Source: Cohnella herbarum
GTDB lineage: Bacteria; Bacillota; Bacilli; Paenibacillales; Paenibacillaceae
Length of the DNA stretch: 64,000 bases
Assembly: GCF_012849095.1 (NCBI RefSeq)
Contig: NZ_CP051680.1
Coordinates: 620,001 to 684,000, forward strand
Reading direction: 5' to 3'
Under the pieces are notes generated by a model that did not search any database, had not been told where the DNA came from, and saw nothing but the letters and a program-made list of their open reading frames with translations. A program made the translations under genes and the position numbers. Of the stretch, positions 54,394-63,302 are shown piece after piece (position 1 is the first letter of the stretch; the number at the start of each line of letters is the position of its first letter).

Positions 54394-54564
54394 TCAATAA
54401 ACTAAAACAACTGTTCAAAACCTATTTAACAAGAACAATCGGAATTTTGCAATAGCCTTTTAATAATTTCATTTGATCTTTGAAGGATTTATATTTATAT
54501 TAATTTAAGGCGATAGGATTGTGGATATGAACGAATATGGTCCGTCACGAAGGGGAGTTCCTCG

Positions 54565-55482
54565 ATGATTAGAGCGAATACCGACCGTAAGTGGCTTCCC
54601 TTATACGAGGCGCTCGCAAGCGAAGTGCGGCTTCGGATATTGGAGCTGCTGGCGGAGAAATCGATGAACTTGAAGGAAATCGCCGAGCGGCTTGAGCTGA
54701 GCAGCGCGATTCTAACGATGCATGTCCGCAAGCTCGAGCTAGCGGGCTTGATCGATACGAATATGGTTCGCAAGGAAGGCGGCACGCACAAGATTTGTTC
54801 TTTGGCGGAGACAAGCGTCGAGATCGTGCTTCCTCAGGCAGGGGTAACGGAAAGAACGTTTTATGAGCAGCATATTCCCGTAGGGCATTATACCTCCTTC
54901 GAGGTTTACCCGACATGCGGTCTGGCAACGCGCGAGAAGCTGGTCGGTCAATATGACGATCCTCGTTATTTTCTAGATCCGGAAAGAGTGAACGCCGCCA
55001 TCATTTGGTTCGGTAAAGGTTACGTGGAATATAAGATGCCGAACTATTTGTTGCCTAGCCAAGAGCCGGAAGAATTGGAGATTTCGCTGGAGCTTGCGTC
55101 GGAAGCGCCCGGAGCGAACGACCAGTGGCCGTCGGACATCCGTTTCTACCTTAACGATATTCGGTTAGGGGAGTGGACGAGCCCGGGAGATTACGGTGCG
55201 CACGCCAGAGGCCGTTTTACTCCGGAATGGTGGACGATCCCTCTAAATCAATACGGACTGTGGAAGGTGCTTCGGGTGAACCGGCAAGGCACTTACATGG
55301 ACGGGCAGAAAATCTCGGACACTACGTTAGACGATCTGCGACTGGAAAAGCACTTCTGGACGCTGCGATTCGCGGTCGAGGACGATGCGACCCATGTGGG
55401 CGGATTAACTTTGTACGGATCGGGTTTCGGCAACTATAATCAAGATATTCAAATCCGCGTGTATTACAGTCAGAGGAGATAA
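54565..55482 (+). CDS. ArsR-type winged-helix regulator with large C-terminal domain
   Basis: 305 residues. The first 80 form a winged HTH (LYEALASEVRLRILELLAEKSMNLKEIAERL, LSSAILTMHVRKLELAGLID). The remaining 220 are mostly beta-strand (GHYTSFEVYPTCGLATREKLVGQYDDPRYF and so on) and could bind a sugar ligand; I do not recognise this domain. The metal-binding cysteines of true ArsR metal sensors are missing. It is divergent from the arabinofuranosidase gene, so arabinose or an oligosaccharide is the likely signal. Confidence 0.8.
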   Translation: MIRANTDRKWLPLYEALASEVRLRILELLAEKSMNLKEIAERLELSSAILTMHVRKLELAGLIDTNMVRKEGGTHKICSLAETSVEIVLPQAGVTERTFYEQHIPVGHYTSFEVYPTCGLATREKLVGQYDDPRYFLDPERVNAAIIWFGKGYVEYKMPNYLLPSQEPEELEISLELASEAPGANDQWPSDIRFYLNDIRLGEWTSPGDYGAHARGRFTPEWWTIPLNQYGLWKVLRVNRQGTYMDGQKISDTTLDDLRLEKHFWTLRFAVEDDATHVGGLTLYGSGFGNYNQDIQIRVYYSQRR

Positions 55483-55487
55483 CAGGC

Positions 55488-56444
55488 ATGATTAACCGTA
55501 AAATCACCCCCTCGGAGGGCGGCAAGAGACTGCATCGCTTCCTCAGAAATCTAATGCCCAACATTCCATTGGGACAAATATACAAAATGATCGATTCCGG
55601 CAAAGTAAAAGTGAACGGGAAGAGAAAAAAACAGGACTACGAGCTGGTTGCCGGAGACGAATTGGTTTTGTACGTAGAGGAAGCGGCTTATCAAGAAGCG
55701 AGTATCGGCCAGAAGAAGGCGAAGTACGTCGGGGTGAACGCCAACGTAGACGTCTTGTACGAAGACGCCGAACTCATGGTCGTCATGAAGCCGGTCGGCA
55801 TGCTGACGCATCCCGATCAAGCGGATCAGAAGGATACGCTCGTGAACCGGGTTCATGCTTATTTGTACCGTAAAGGCGAGTTGGATAGCCCGCTCTTCAT
55901 GCCCGCTACGGCAAATCGACTGGATCGCAATACGAGCGGCATCGTACTCGTCGGGAAGACCGCGGGTATGCTGCACCAATTAAACCAATGGATTCAGAAG
56001 CATGAGCTGCAAAAATACTACGTAACGATCGTCGAAGGCAAGCTTACGGGTGAAGGCACGCTTTCAGGCGATCTTATTCGCGACGAGAAGAAAAACCGTA
56101 CGCACGTCGTCGGAGACAAAACGGATGTCGAGAAGCATGGCGGAGCGGAGCAAGTGAAGTCGGCGGAGACGCGCTATCGCGTCCTTCAGACCGGCAACGC
56201 TTATTCGTTCGTCGAGATCGAATTGATCAGCGGCCGGACGCATCAGATCCGCACCCATTTTCAAGATATCGGGCATTCTCTTCTCGGGGATATCAAATAC
56301 GGCGGCAAAAGATACGGAGACGTCAACCATCAGCTTCTGCACGCATGGCGAATCGTCCTTCCGGACGGGCGGGAGTTCAAGGCGCCTCTCCCGGCGCAAA
56401 TGCGAACGGTTGCCGATCGGGTAGGGCTCAATCCGAATTTCTAA
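55488..56444 (+). CDS. RluA-family pseudouridine synthase
   Basis: 318 residues: an S4 RNA-binding domain (about 12-70, RLHRFLRNLMPNIPLGQIYKMIDSGKVKVNGK) and the RluC/RluD catalytic domain with D146 in ANRLDRNTSGIVL, plus the C-terminal ISGRTHQIRTHF and LLHAWRI motifs. It converts uridines in RNA, probably 23S rRNA, to pseudouridine. The gene starts 5 bp after the ArsR-like gene with AGAGGAG inside that gene's end; it is followed directly by an AlkD-like gene. Confidence 0.92.
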   Translation: MINRKITPSEGGKRLHRFLRNLMPNIPLGQIYKMIDSGKVKVNGKRKKQDYELVAGDELVLYVEEAAYQEASIGQKKAKYVGVNANVDVLYEDAELMVVMKPVGMLTHPDQADQKDTLVNRVHAYLYRKGELDSPLFMPATANRLDRNTSGIVLVGKTAGMLHQLNQWIQKHELQKYYVTIVEGKLTGEGTLSGDLIRDEKKNRTHVVGDKTDVEKHGGAEQVKSAETRYRVLQTGNAYSFVEIELISGRTHQIRTHFQDIGHSLLGDIKYGGKRYGDVNHQLLHAWRIVLPDGREFKAPLPAQMRTVADRVGLNPNF

Positions 56445-56468
56445 ATGCGGGGACGGTGGACGAGGATA

Positions 56469-57191
56469 ATGAAAAGCTACGTAGATCATCTCGCAGCGTG
56501 GTTTAGGCAACATGCGGACCCGGGAAAAGCGAAGCCGATGGAAAACTATATGCGTAACCAGTATCCGTTCCTCGGCTTGAAGACGCCGGAGCGTACGAGC
56601 TTGACGAAACAATTCTGGGCGGAATATGGAATACCTGCCGGAGAAGAGCTCCTTGCAGTTGTACTGCAATTGTGGCAATTGCCTGAACGGGAGTTTCAGA
56701 ACGTGGCGATGGCTTTCTTAGAGAAGTATGGTAAGCAGTCGAAGAGGGATGACATCGATGTGTTCGAAACCCTCGTGACAACGAAATCGTGGTGGGATAC
56801 GGTCGATTATTTGGCTTCCCATACGATGGGCGACCACCTGATGAGGTATCCGGAATTAATTCCGGAATATACGGAACGATGGATGAAGTCGGACGATTTC
56901 TGGTTACGTCGAACCGCGATCTTGTATCAATTGAGATACAGGGAGCGAACCGATGCGGAAAAGCTCTTCGAATATATTAGACAATGTAAAGACGACAACG
57001 AGTTTTTTATCCGCAAGGCGATCGGATGGGCTCTTCGAGAGTATTCGAAAACCGATGAAGCGTCGGTGCGTCGTTTTGTTGCGGAAACTTCGCTTTCGCC
57101 ATTAAGCACAAGGGAAGCGTTAAAGTTCGTATCTCGACGAAATGACACAACTTATTCACAGCAATCCGAAAGTACCGTTGGTATGATATAG
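56469..57191 (+). CDS. AlkD-like DNA alkylation repair protein (HEAT-repeat DNA glycosylase)
   Basis: 240 residues of alpha-alpha HEAT-like repeats. Family marks are MENYMRNQYPFLGLKTPERTSL, WWDTVDYLASHTMG (with the tryptophans and aspartate that hold the damaged base) and FFIRKAIGWALREYSK. AlkD enzymes remove bulky or positively charged alkyl bases. An ATG at 56445 touches the previous stop, but GAGGA before ATG 56469 is the better ribosome site. It is cotranscribed with the pseudouridine synthase gene. Confidence 0.9.
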   Translation: MKSYVDHLAAWFRQHADPGKAKPMENYMRNQYPFLGLKTPERTSLTKQFWAEYGIPAGEELLAVVLQLWQLPEREFQNVAMAFLEKYGKQSKRDDIDVFETLVTTKSWWDTVDYLASHTMGDHLMRYPELIPEYTERWMKSDDFWLRRTAILYQLRYRERTDAEKLFEYIRQCKDDNEFFIRKAIGWALREYSKTDEASVRRFVAETSLSPLSTREALKFVSRRNDTTYSQQSESTVGMI

Positions 57192-57219
57192 CTATACAAG
57201 CCATATCGGGGGTTGCAGC

Positions 57220-57501
57220 ATGTTGAATACGCCTATCGGTCGGTTGCGCTTTATCGGTACCGTCGAAGCTATCTCGTTCTTGGTCTTATTGTTAATCGCG
57301 ATGCCGCTTAAATATTGGGGCGATATTCCGGAAGTCGTTACATACGTGGGTATGGCGCATGGGGTTTTGTTCGTCTTGTATTTATTAGCGATTCTCAACG
57401 CCTTGATCGTGCGGAAGCTGTCTTTCTTAATGTCCGTAGTAGCGGTAATTGCCGCGTTTATTCCGCTCGGACCTTTTTTCGTCGATCGTAAGATTCGTTG
57501 A
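57220..57501 (+). CDS. DUF3817-family small membrane protein
   Basis: 93 residues, three hydrophobic helices: LRFIGTVEAISFLVLLLIAMPLKY, VGMAHGVLFVLYLLAILNAL and SVVAVIAAFIPLGPFFVD. The pattern matches DUF3817 (YdzA-like) integral membrane proteins of unknown function. GGGGG precedes the ATG by six bases. It is followed by a 15-bp tandem repeat and then a terminator. Confidence 0.87.
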   Translation: MLNTPIGRLRFIGTVEAISFLVLLLIAMPLKYWGDIPEVVTYVGMAHGVLFVLYLLAILNALIVRKLSFLMSVVAVIAAFIPLGPFFVDRKIR

Positions 57502-57539
57502 GTCATGCTTGGGATTCAAGTAACAGAATGATAAAGTGC

Positions 57540-57599
57540 AAACCGAGAAATCACAAACCGACAAATCACAAACCGACAAATCACAAACGGACAAATCAC
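57540..57599 (+). repeat. Four tandem 15-bp repeats
   Basis: AAACCGACAAATCAC is repeated four times with one or two changes per unit, between the DUF3817 gene and its terminator. It could be read through in the 3' untranslated region. No hairpin or coding potential is seen. Confidence 0.85.
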
Positions 57600-57604
57600 A
57601 AATA

Positions 57605-57691
57605 AAGCCGCAAGCCTCGGACGGAATCGGTCGTTGGTTTGCGGCTTTTTATTCATAAAAAATTGAATAAATGGTCATGATTTTAGGGGCG
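57605..57691. repeat. 87-bp direct repeat, copy 1, containing a terminator
   Basis: Starts with AAGCCGCAAGCC, which pairs with GGTTTGCGGCTT (terminator of the DUF3817 gene, then TTTTTATT), and continues through CATAAAAAATTGAA and GGTCATGATTTTAGG. Copy 2 is at 59361-59447. The MFS stop codon begins four bases after this copy. Confidence 0.85.
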
Positions 57692-57694
57692 TAG

Positions 57695-59197
57695 TTATGC
57701 CTCTTTCCGATTTCGTTGCACCAGTCTGGCATTTCCGATCATCAAGCAAGCTATACACGCGAAGACAATAAGAATCATACCGATTTCGAATACGAGACCC
57801 AACGATTCGCTTAGTCGCGATTGAAGATCGGACAGGACAGCACCGGTTAGAGCGCCGCGAGTTTCCGCATCCAGTAATAGTCGTTGATCGACGAAACCAC
57901 CTGATGCCCCCGCCGATTGTATGTCCATTCTGATCGCTAATATACTTCCGAACACGCTAACTCCGATCGTGCCGCCGATCGAACGAAAAAATTGGGATGA
58001 AGAAGTAGCGGTCCCACGATCCGCGATATCGACAGCACTTTGCGCGGCCGTACCGAGAGTCGGATAAACCGCGCCCATGCCAAGACCGGTGACGACCATA
58101 TAGGCTATGGCTTCTATCTCGCTCGTATCCGCGTTCATCCGGCTTAGGAAATAAAAACCGACTCCCATTAAAAGCAAGCTTGGGACGAGTATCGCCCGGT
58201 ATGACACCTTGGCAAGTAATCTCCCTCCTATCGTCGTCGTTACAACAACGGATAACAGGAGTGGCGTTAGAATAAATCCGGCGAGCGTCGGATTAACCCC
58301 GATAACGCCTTGAACGAATAACGGAATATACACGATAGCGCCGAACATCGCCGCGCTCATGAAGAATCCCGCAATATTTCCGTAAGCGATAACTCGGATC
58401 TTAAACAACCGAAGCGGAATAAACGGGTCCTTGGCTTTCGTTTCAATCCATGAGAAGAAGATCAATAACATAGAGCCTGCTCCGAGCAAGATGAGAATAA
58501 TCGAGGAGTCCCATGAATAGTGGCTTCTCGATCCTTGATCGTTTCCGATCAAGATAAGAGCAAGCAGGATGGACACGATCGCTCCGGTAAACGATGCAGC
58601 CCCAAGCCAATCTATCGAACGGTTTTCTCCGTTTCTGCTCTCTCTAAGCGAGACATAGATGAAAAGGAATGCAGCTATTCCAAGGGGAAGATTAATTAGG
58701 AATATCCATCCCCAGCCCCAATGTTCCGCGATCGCTCCACCGAGGGTCGGTCCCAATAAACTGGAAACCGCGAATACTGTACCGAATAGCCCCATGAACT
58801 TTCCCCGTTTCTCGGGAGGATACACATCACCGATAATCGTGAAGGCGATCGGCATAAGCGCTCCCGCCCCGAGACCATGAATCGCCCGGTAAACGATAAA
58901 CTGCTCCATGCTGCCCGCTACTCCGCACAAAACCGAGCCGATCAGGAATAACGTCAGCCCGATTAGATAAACCTTTTTCCTTCCGAATAAATCCGCAAGC
59001 TTGCCATAGATGGGCATGGCCGTTGTCGAGACAAGCATATAAATAGAGAATCCCCAACTGTACAAGGTCATGCCGTCTAATTGATTAACTATGGTCGGCA
59101 TGGCGGACGATACGATCGTTTGATCCAATGAGGACATAATCAATCCCAAGATAAGACCGATCGTAATGAATAATGCCTTTCGACTCTCATTTAACAT
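57695..59197 (-). CDS. MFS multidrug exporter, DHA2 family (14 helices)
   Basis: 500 residues with about 14 transmembrane helices. Motif A (GKLADLFGRKKVYLIGL), motif D1-like LDQTIVSSAMPTIV in helix 1 and motif C (GPTLGGAIAEHWGWGWIFLINLP) place it among proton-driven drug:H+ antiporters of the DHA2/EmrB type. GGGAG precedes the ATG at 59197. The gene is flanked by two 87-bp direct repeats, and a 12-bp palindrome lies 29 bp in front of it, a possible operator. The drug range is unknown. Confidence 0.92.
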   Translation of the reverse strand: MLNESRKALFITIGLILGLIMSSLDQTIVSSAMPTIVNQLDGMTLYSWGFSIYMLVSTTAMPIYGKLADLFGRKKVYLIGLTLFLIGSVLCGVAGSMEQFIVYRAIHGLGAGALMPIAFTIIGDVYPPEKRGKFMGLFGTVFAVSSLLGPTLGGAIAEHWGWGWIFLINLPLGIAAFLFIYVSLRESRNGENRSIDWLGAASFTGAIVSILLALILIGNDQGSRSHYSWDSSIILILLGAGSMLLIFFSWIETKAKDPFIPLRLFKIRVIAYGNIAGFFMSAAMFGAIVYIPLFVQGVIGVNPTLAGFILTPLLLSVVVTTTIGGRLLAKVSYRAILVPSLLLMGVGFYFLSRMNADTSEIEAIAYMVVTGLGMGAVYPTLGTAAQSAVDIADRGTATSSSQFFRSIGGTIGVSVFGSILAIRMDIQSAGASGGFVDQRLLLDAETRGALTGAVLSDLQSRLSESLGLVFEIGMILIVFACIACLMIGNARLVQRNRKEA

Positions 59198-59225
59198 TTA
59201 ATATTCTCCCATTAACAAATTCATG

Positions 59226-59237
59226 AGATGCGCATCT
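59226..59237. promoter_or_regulatory. Palindrome AGATGCGCATCT upstream of the MFS gene
   Basis: A perfect 12-bp inverted repeat between the MFS start and its AT-rich upstream region. Drug-exporter genes are often controlled by TetR or MarR repressors that bind such sites; no such regulator gene is seen nearby. Confidence 0.4.
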
Positions 59238-59360
59238 TCATTTTCTGCCCGCGGAAGCAGCAGTAAAAATATAACGAATAATTTGAATAAAAAATAGACT
59301 TATTCTTTCCGATCAGTTATTCTATAGCTAGAGAATGCCCCGAGCGAAATCAGTACACAT

Positions 59361-59447
59361 AAGCCGCAAGCCATCGACCGAATAGGTCTAAGGCTTACGG
59401 CTTTTTATTCATAAAAAATTGAACAACCGGTCATGATTTTAGGAGCG
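59361..59447. repeat. 87-bp direct repeat, copy 2, orphan terminator
   Basis: The same layout as copy 1: AAGCCGCAAGCC pairs with GGCTTACGGCTT, then TTTTTATTCATAAAAAATTGAA and GGTCATGATTTTAGG. No gene on the plus strand ends before it, so it has no obvious transcript to terminate. The rest of 59198-59601 holds only AT-rich DNA with no promoter I can place with confidence. Confidence 0.82.
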
Positions 59448-59601
59448 GACAGTCTTCTTGCGCAGCCTAAAAGGCGATATTGGGAGAGCGAATCGGCCCT
59501 CCATTTGTTTTCCGTTCATATTCAGTTCATAATGGCGTCATATTATCATTTTTACATATTGTTAAGTTGCAATAAATCCATTAGGTACGGAGTTGATCAG
59601 A

Positions 59602-61350
59602 TTGCTTAAGCTATTTAGGTACCTCAGACCTTACCGTTGGGCGGTTGCCGCGGTTATGGCGCTTATTCTCATGCAGTCTCTTAGCGAGCTGTACTTGCCG
59701 ACATTGATGGCGGATATCATTAATGACGGCGTCGTGAAGGGAGATACTCCGTATATTTGGAAAATAGGCGGGTTCATGTTAGCCGTTACGGCCATAGGCA
59801 CGCTGGTGTCGATCGCGGCGAGTTACCTCTCATCACGAGTCGCTTCCGGTTTCGGAAGGGACGTGCGCAGCAAAACGTTCAGGCACGTCGAGAACTTCTC
59901 CTTGCAGGAGTTCGACAAGATCGGGACGGCCTCCCTGATCACTCGCACGACCAACGATATTACGCAGGTGCAGACGGTTCTTATGATGATGATGCGCATG
60001 ATGGTCGCTGCTCCGATGATGTGCATAGGCGGTTTGATCATGGCAATCTCAAAGGATGCTCATTTGTCGCTTGTTTTCGTCGGAGCTATTCCGATTCTTG
60101 CCTTGACGATATTTCTCATCGCGAGCAAAGGAATTCCGTATTTCAAAGTGATGCAGAAGAAGATCGACAAGTTGAATTTAGTGCTTCGCGAAGGTTTGAC
60201 GGGAATCCGCGTCATACGTTCGTTCAATCGCTTCGAGCATGAAACGAAACGCTTCAAGGAAGCGAACGGAGATCTCACGCAAACCGCGATCAAAGTCAAT
60301 CAAATCATGGCGTTCATGATGCCGATGATGATGCTGATCCTGAATTTCTCGTCAATCGCGATTATTTGGTTCGGCGGTATCCGAGTCAGCGAAGGAAATA
60401 TGCAGGTGGGCGATTTGATGGCGTTCTTGCAATACGCGATGCAAATCATGTTCTCTCTTCTCATGGTATCGATGATGTTCGTTATGGTTCCGCGCGCATC
60501 TGCTTCTGCGGTCAGAATCAACGAAGTGCTGAATACAGAGCCAGTTATCTTGGAAAAAGGCAGAGGTCATAGCGGGAAATCCGGAGCTGGAGGAGAGCGT
60601 CGCTCGCAAGGTTTAGTGGAATTCGAGAACGTATCCTTCCGTTACCCGGGTGCCGAGTCGCCCGCGATCTCGGGAATATCCTTCCAAGCTAAACCGGGCG
60701 AAGTTACGGCGATCATCGGAGGAACCGGATCAGGGAAGTCCACGCTCATTAGCTTGATTCCGAGATTCTATGACATAGAAGAAGGAGCGATCCGCATAGA
60801 CGGCGCGGACGTGCGCGACTTGTCGCTCGACGAGCTTCGTTCGGCGATCGGACTTGTTCCGCAGAAGGCGCTCCTGTTTACCGGCACGGTATCGGACAAT
60901 ATCCGCTACGGGAAAACCGACGCAACCGACGAGGAAGTCCGTCACGCCGCGGTTACCGCCCAAGCTGAAGATTTCATCGAAGGTATGGCGGAAGGTTATT
61001 CGGCGCAGATTTCGCAGGGCGGATCGAATTTGTCCGGCGGACAGAAACAGCGGTTATCGATCGCTCGGGCGCTCGTGAGGAAGCCTTCGATTTATTTGTT
61101 CGACGATAGCTTCTCCGCGCTCGATTTCAAGACCGATGCCAAGCTGAGGGCGGCGCTCAAAAGCGAAACTACCGAAGCGACCGTCATGATCGTTGCGCAG
61201 CGGGTGAGCACGGTGATGGACGCAAACCGGATCATCGTATTGGATGAGGGCCGGATCGTTGGAATCGGCAATCATCGGGAGCTAATGGAAAGCTGCAGCG
61301 TCTATCGCGAGATCGTATCGTCGCAGCTGTCCGAGGAGGAGATCGCATGA
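59602..61350 (+). CDS. ABC exporter half-transporter with degenerate catalytic site
   Basis: About 582 residues: six-helix exporter domain (to about 310), then the nucleotide-binding domain with Walker A IIGGTGSGKST, LSGGQKQR signature, and Walker B IYLFDDSFSALD, in which the catalytic glutamate is Asp. The pattern fits the non-canonical partner in heterodimeric exporters such as BmrC. GGAG at 59589-59592 abuts a TTG at 59593 but stands nine bases from TTG 59602, so I prefer the latter. It overlaps the next half-transporter gene by 4 bp. Likely substrates are drugs or lipids. Confidence 0.9.
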   Translation: MLKLFRYLRPYRWAVAAVMALILMQSLSELYLPTLMADIINDGVVKGDTPYIWKIGGFMLAVTAIGTLVSIAASYLSSRVASGFGRDVRSKTFRHVENFSLQEFDKIGTASLITRTTNDITQVQTVLMMMMRMMVAAPMMCIGGLIMAISKDAHLSLVFVGAIPILALTIFLIASKGIPYFKVMQKKIDKLNLVLREGLTGIRVIRSFNRFEHETKRFKEANGDLTQTAIKVNQIMAFMMPMMMLILNFSSIAIIWFGGIRVSEGNMQVGDLMAFLQYAMQIMFSLLMVSMMFVMVPRASASAVRINEVLNTEPVILEKGRGHSGKSGAGGERRSQGLVEFENVSFRYPGAESPAISGISFQAKPGEVTAIIGGTGSGKSTLISLIPRFYDIEEGAIRIDGADVRDLSLDELRSAIGLVPQKALLFTGTVSDNIRYGKTDATDEEVRHAAVTAQAEDFIEGMAEGYSAQISQGGSNLSGGQKQRLSIARALVRKPSIYLFDDSFSALDFKTDAKLRAALKSETTEATVMIVAQRVSTVMDANRIIVLDEGRIVGIGNHRELMESCSVYREIVSSQLSEEEIA

Positions 61351-63272
61351 GTGAAAATCGCGGCAATCATAATATGCCAAGCAAAGGCCCTGCTCCGGGC
61401 GGCCCCGGCAGAGGACCGATGGGGCCAGGCATGGGCGGCGGTATGGGCGGCATGGGAATGCCTCCGCAGAAGGCGAAAAATTTCAAAGGAACTCTTCGCA
61501 GGCTGAGCGGATACTTGCGCCCTCAAAGGATGAAATTATTAGCGGTGCTGATTACAGCTATTCTTAGTACGGCGTTCGCGATCTATAGCCCTAAAGTGTT
61601 GGGAAACGCGACGACGAAGCTATTCGAAGGCATGATGGGCAAGCTGAACGGCGATCCGAACGCGCATTTCGATCTCCCGGGGATATGGCAGATCGTCGTC
61701 TTCTTGGCAGGGTTATACTTGGTCAGCTCTATTTTCAGCTATATCCAGCAATACCTTATGGCGGGCGTCGCGCAGAAGACGGTTTACGGTTTGCGTAACG
61801 AAGTCAACGATAAGCTCGGCAGGCTGCCGCTGAAATATTTCGATAGCAAGTCGCACGGTGAAATACTGAGCCGAGCCGTCAATGACGTCGATAACATCAG
61901 CAATACGCTGCAACAAAGCCTCACTCAGTTGATTACTTCGCTGATCACCATCATCGGCGTTATCGTCATGATGCTTACGATCAGTCCATGGTTAACCTTA
62001 ATCTTACTGCTGACGTTACCTCTGTCGATGATCGTGATTAGAGGCGCGGCAAGCCGTTCTCAGAAACATTTCAAAACGCAGCAGATGGAATTGGGTCAGC
62101 TTAACGGACATGTCGAGGAGATGTATTCCGGACACAAGATCGTCAAAGCGTACGGGCAAGAAGACATTTCCGTCGCCAAGTTCGATCAGATCAACGAGCG
62201 GTTGTACGAATCGGGGTGGAGGGCGCAGTTCGTATCCGGGAACATTATGCCGCTTATGAGCATGGTCAGCAATATCGGCTACGTATTCATCAGCGTCGTC
62301 GGCGGGATCATGGTCGCCAAGGGTTCGATCTCGATCGGTAACATTCAAGCGTTCATTCAATACGCAAGGCAATTCTCGATGCCTCTCGTTCAGACGGCGA
62401 ACATCGCGAACATCATCCAGTCGACGATCGCTTCGGCGGAGCGCGTGTTCGAACTGCTTGACGAAGAGGAAGAGATTCCGGAAGCAGCGGAAGGGAAAGA
62501 CCTCAAGCTCGCTAATCCGCGCGGCGAAGTCGCGATGAAGGACGTCGCTTTCGGTTATCAATCCGATGCGATGCTGATCGAAAATATGGACATCGACGTG
62601 AAGAGCGGGCAAATGGTTGCGATCGTCGGACCGACCGGTGCGGGCAAAACGACGTTGGTTAACCTTCTGATGCGTTTCTATGAAGTTAACGAAGGCAGCA
62701 TTACGATCGACGGAGCGGATATCACGCGGATGAAACGCGGACATCTGAGGAGTTTGTTCGGAATGGTGTTGCAGGACACGTGGCTATTCAACGGAACGAT
62801 CCGCGACAATATCGCTTACGGACGCGAAGGGGTTAAAGAGGAAGAGATCATCGAGGCGGCGAAAGCCGCTCATGCGGATCATTTTATTCGTACTTTGCCT
62901 GAAGGTTATGATACAGTGTTAAATGAAGAAGCATCCAATTTGTCGCAAGGACAGAAACAATTGTTGACGATCGCCAGAGCAATCTTGGCGGATCCGGCCA
63001 TTCTGATTCTCGACGAAGCGACAAGCAGCGTGGATACGCGTACGGAAGTGTACATTCAGAAAGCGATGCACGAGCTCATGCAAGGCAGAACGAGCTTCGT
63101 GATCGCGCATCGTCTGTCCACGATCCGGGATGCGGACTTGATCCTGGTCATGAATCAGGGCAGTATTATCGAGAAGGGCACGCACAACGAACTGCTCGCC
63201 CAAGGCGGATTTTACGCGGATCTGTACAACAGCCAGTTTACGGGCGGAAGCCTGAAACAACAGGTGGGGTAA
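61347..63272 (+). CDS. ABC exporter half-transporter, catalytic partner
   Basis: 641 residues. A Gly/Pro/Met-rich cytosolic start (about 10-40, GPAPGGPGRGPMGPGMGGGM) precedes six helices and the ATPase domain with GPTGAGKTT, LSQGQKQLL and LILDEATSSVD, the last with the normal catalytic glutamate. LSQGQ deviates from LSGGQ, so with its partner it would form one full and one degenerate ATP site, as in BmrCD/TM287-288-type exporters. ATGA overlap with the preceding gene couples their translation. Confidence 0.92.
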   Translation: MSENRGNHNMPSKGPAPGGPGRGPMGPGMGGGMGGMGMPPQKAKNFKGTLRRLSGYLRPQRMKLLAVLITAILSTAFAIYSPKVLGNATTKLFEGMMGKLNGDPNAHFDLPGIWQIVVFLAGLYLVSSIFSYIQQYLMAGVAQKTVYGLRNEVNDKLGRLPLKYFDSKSHGEILSRAVNDVDNISNTLQQSLTQLITSLITIIGVIVMMLTISPWLTLILLLTLPLSMIVIRGAASRSQKHFKTQQMELGQLNGHVEEMYSGHKIVKAYGQEDISVAKFDQINERLYESGWRAQFVSGNIMPLMSMVSNIGYVFISVVGGIMVAKGSISIGNIQAFIQYARQFSMPLVQTANIANIIQSTIASAERVFELLDEEEEIPEAAEGKDLKLANPRGEVAMKDVAFGYQSDAMLIENMDIDVKSGQMVAIVGPTGAGKTTLVNLLMRFYEVNEGSITIDGADITRMKRGHLRSLFGMVLQDTWLFNGTIRDNIAYGREGVKEEEIIEAAKAAHADHFIRTLPEGYDTVLNEEASNLSQGQKQLLTIARAILADPAILILDEATSSVDTRTEVYIQKAMHELMQGRTSFVIAHRLSTIRDADLILVMNQGSIIEKGTHNELLAQGGFYADLYNSQFTGGSLKQQVG

Positions 63273-63302
63273 CTTAGGCGCGAGTACGAAGGGAAGATTA
63301 GG

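Noticed and set aside
62016..62744. Minus-strand frame opposite the second ABC exporter gene
   Set aside because: Shadow of the ATPase-coding strand, with no family motif.
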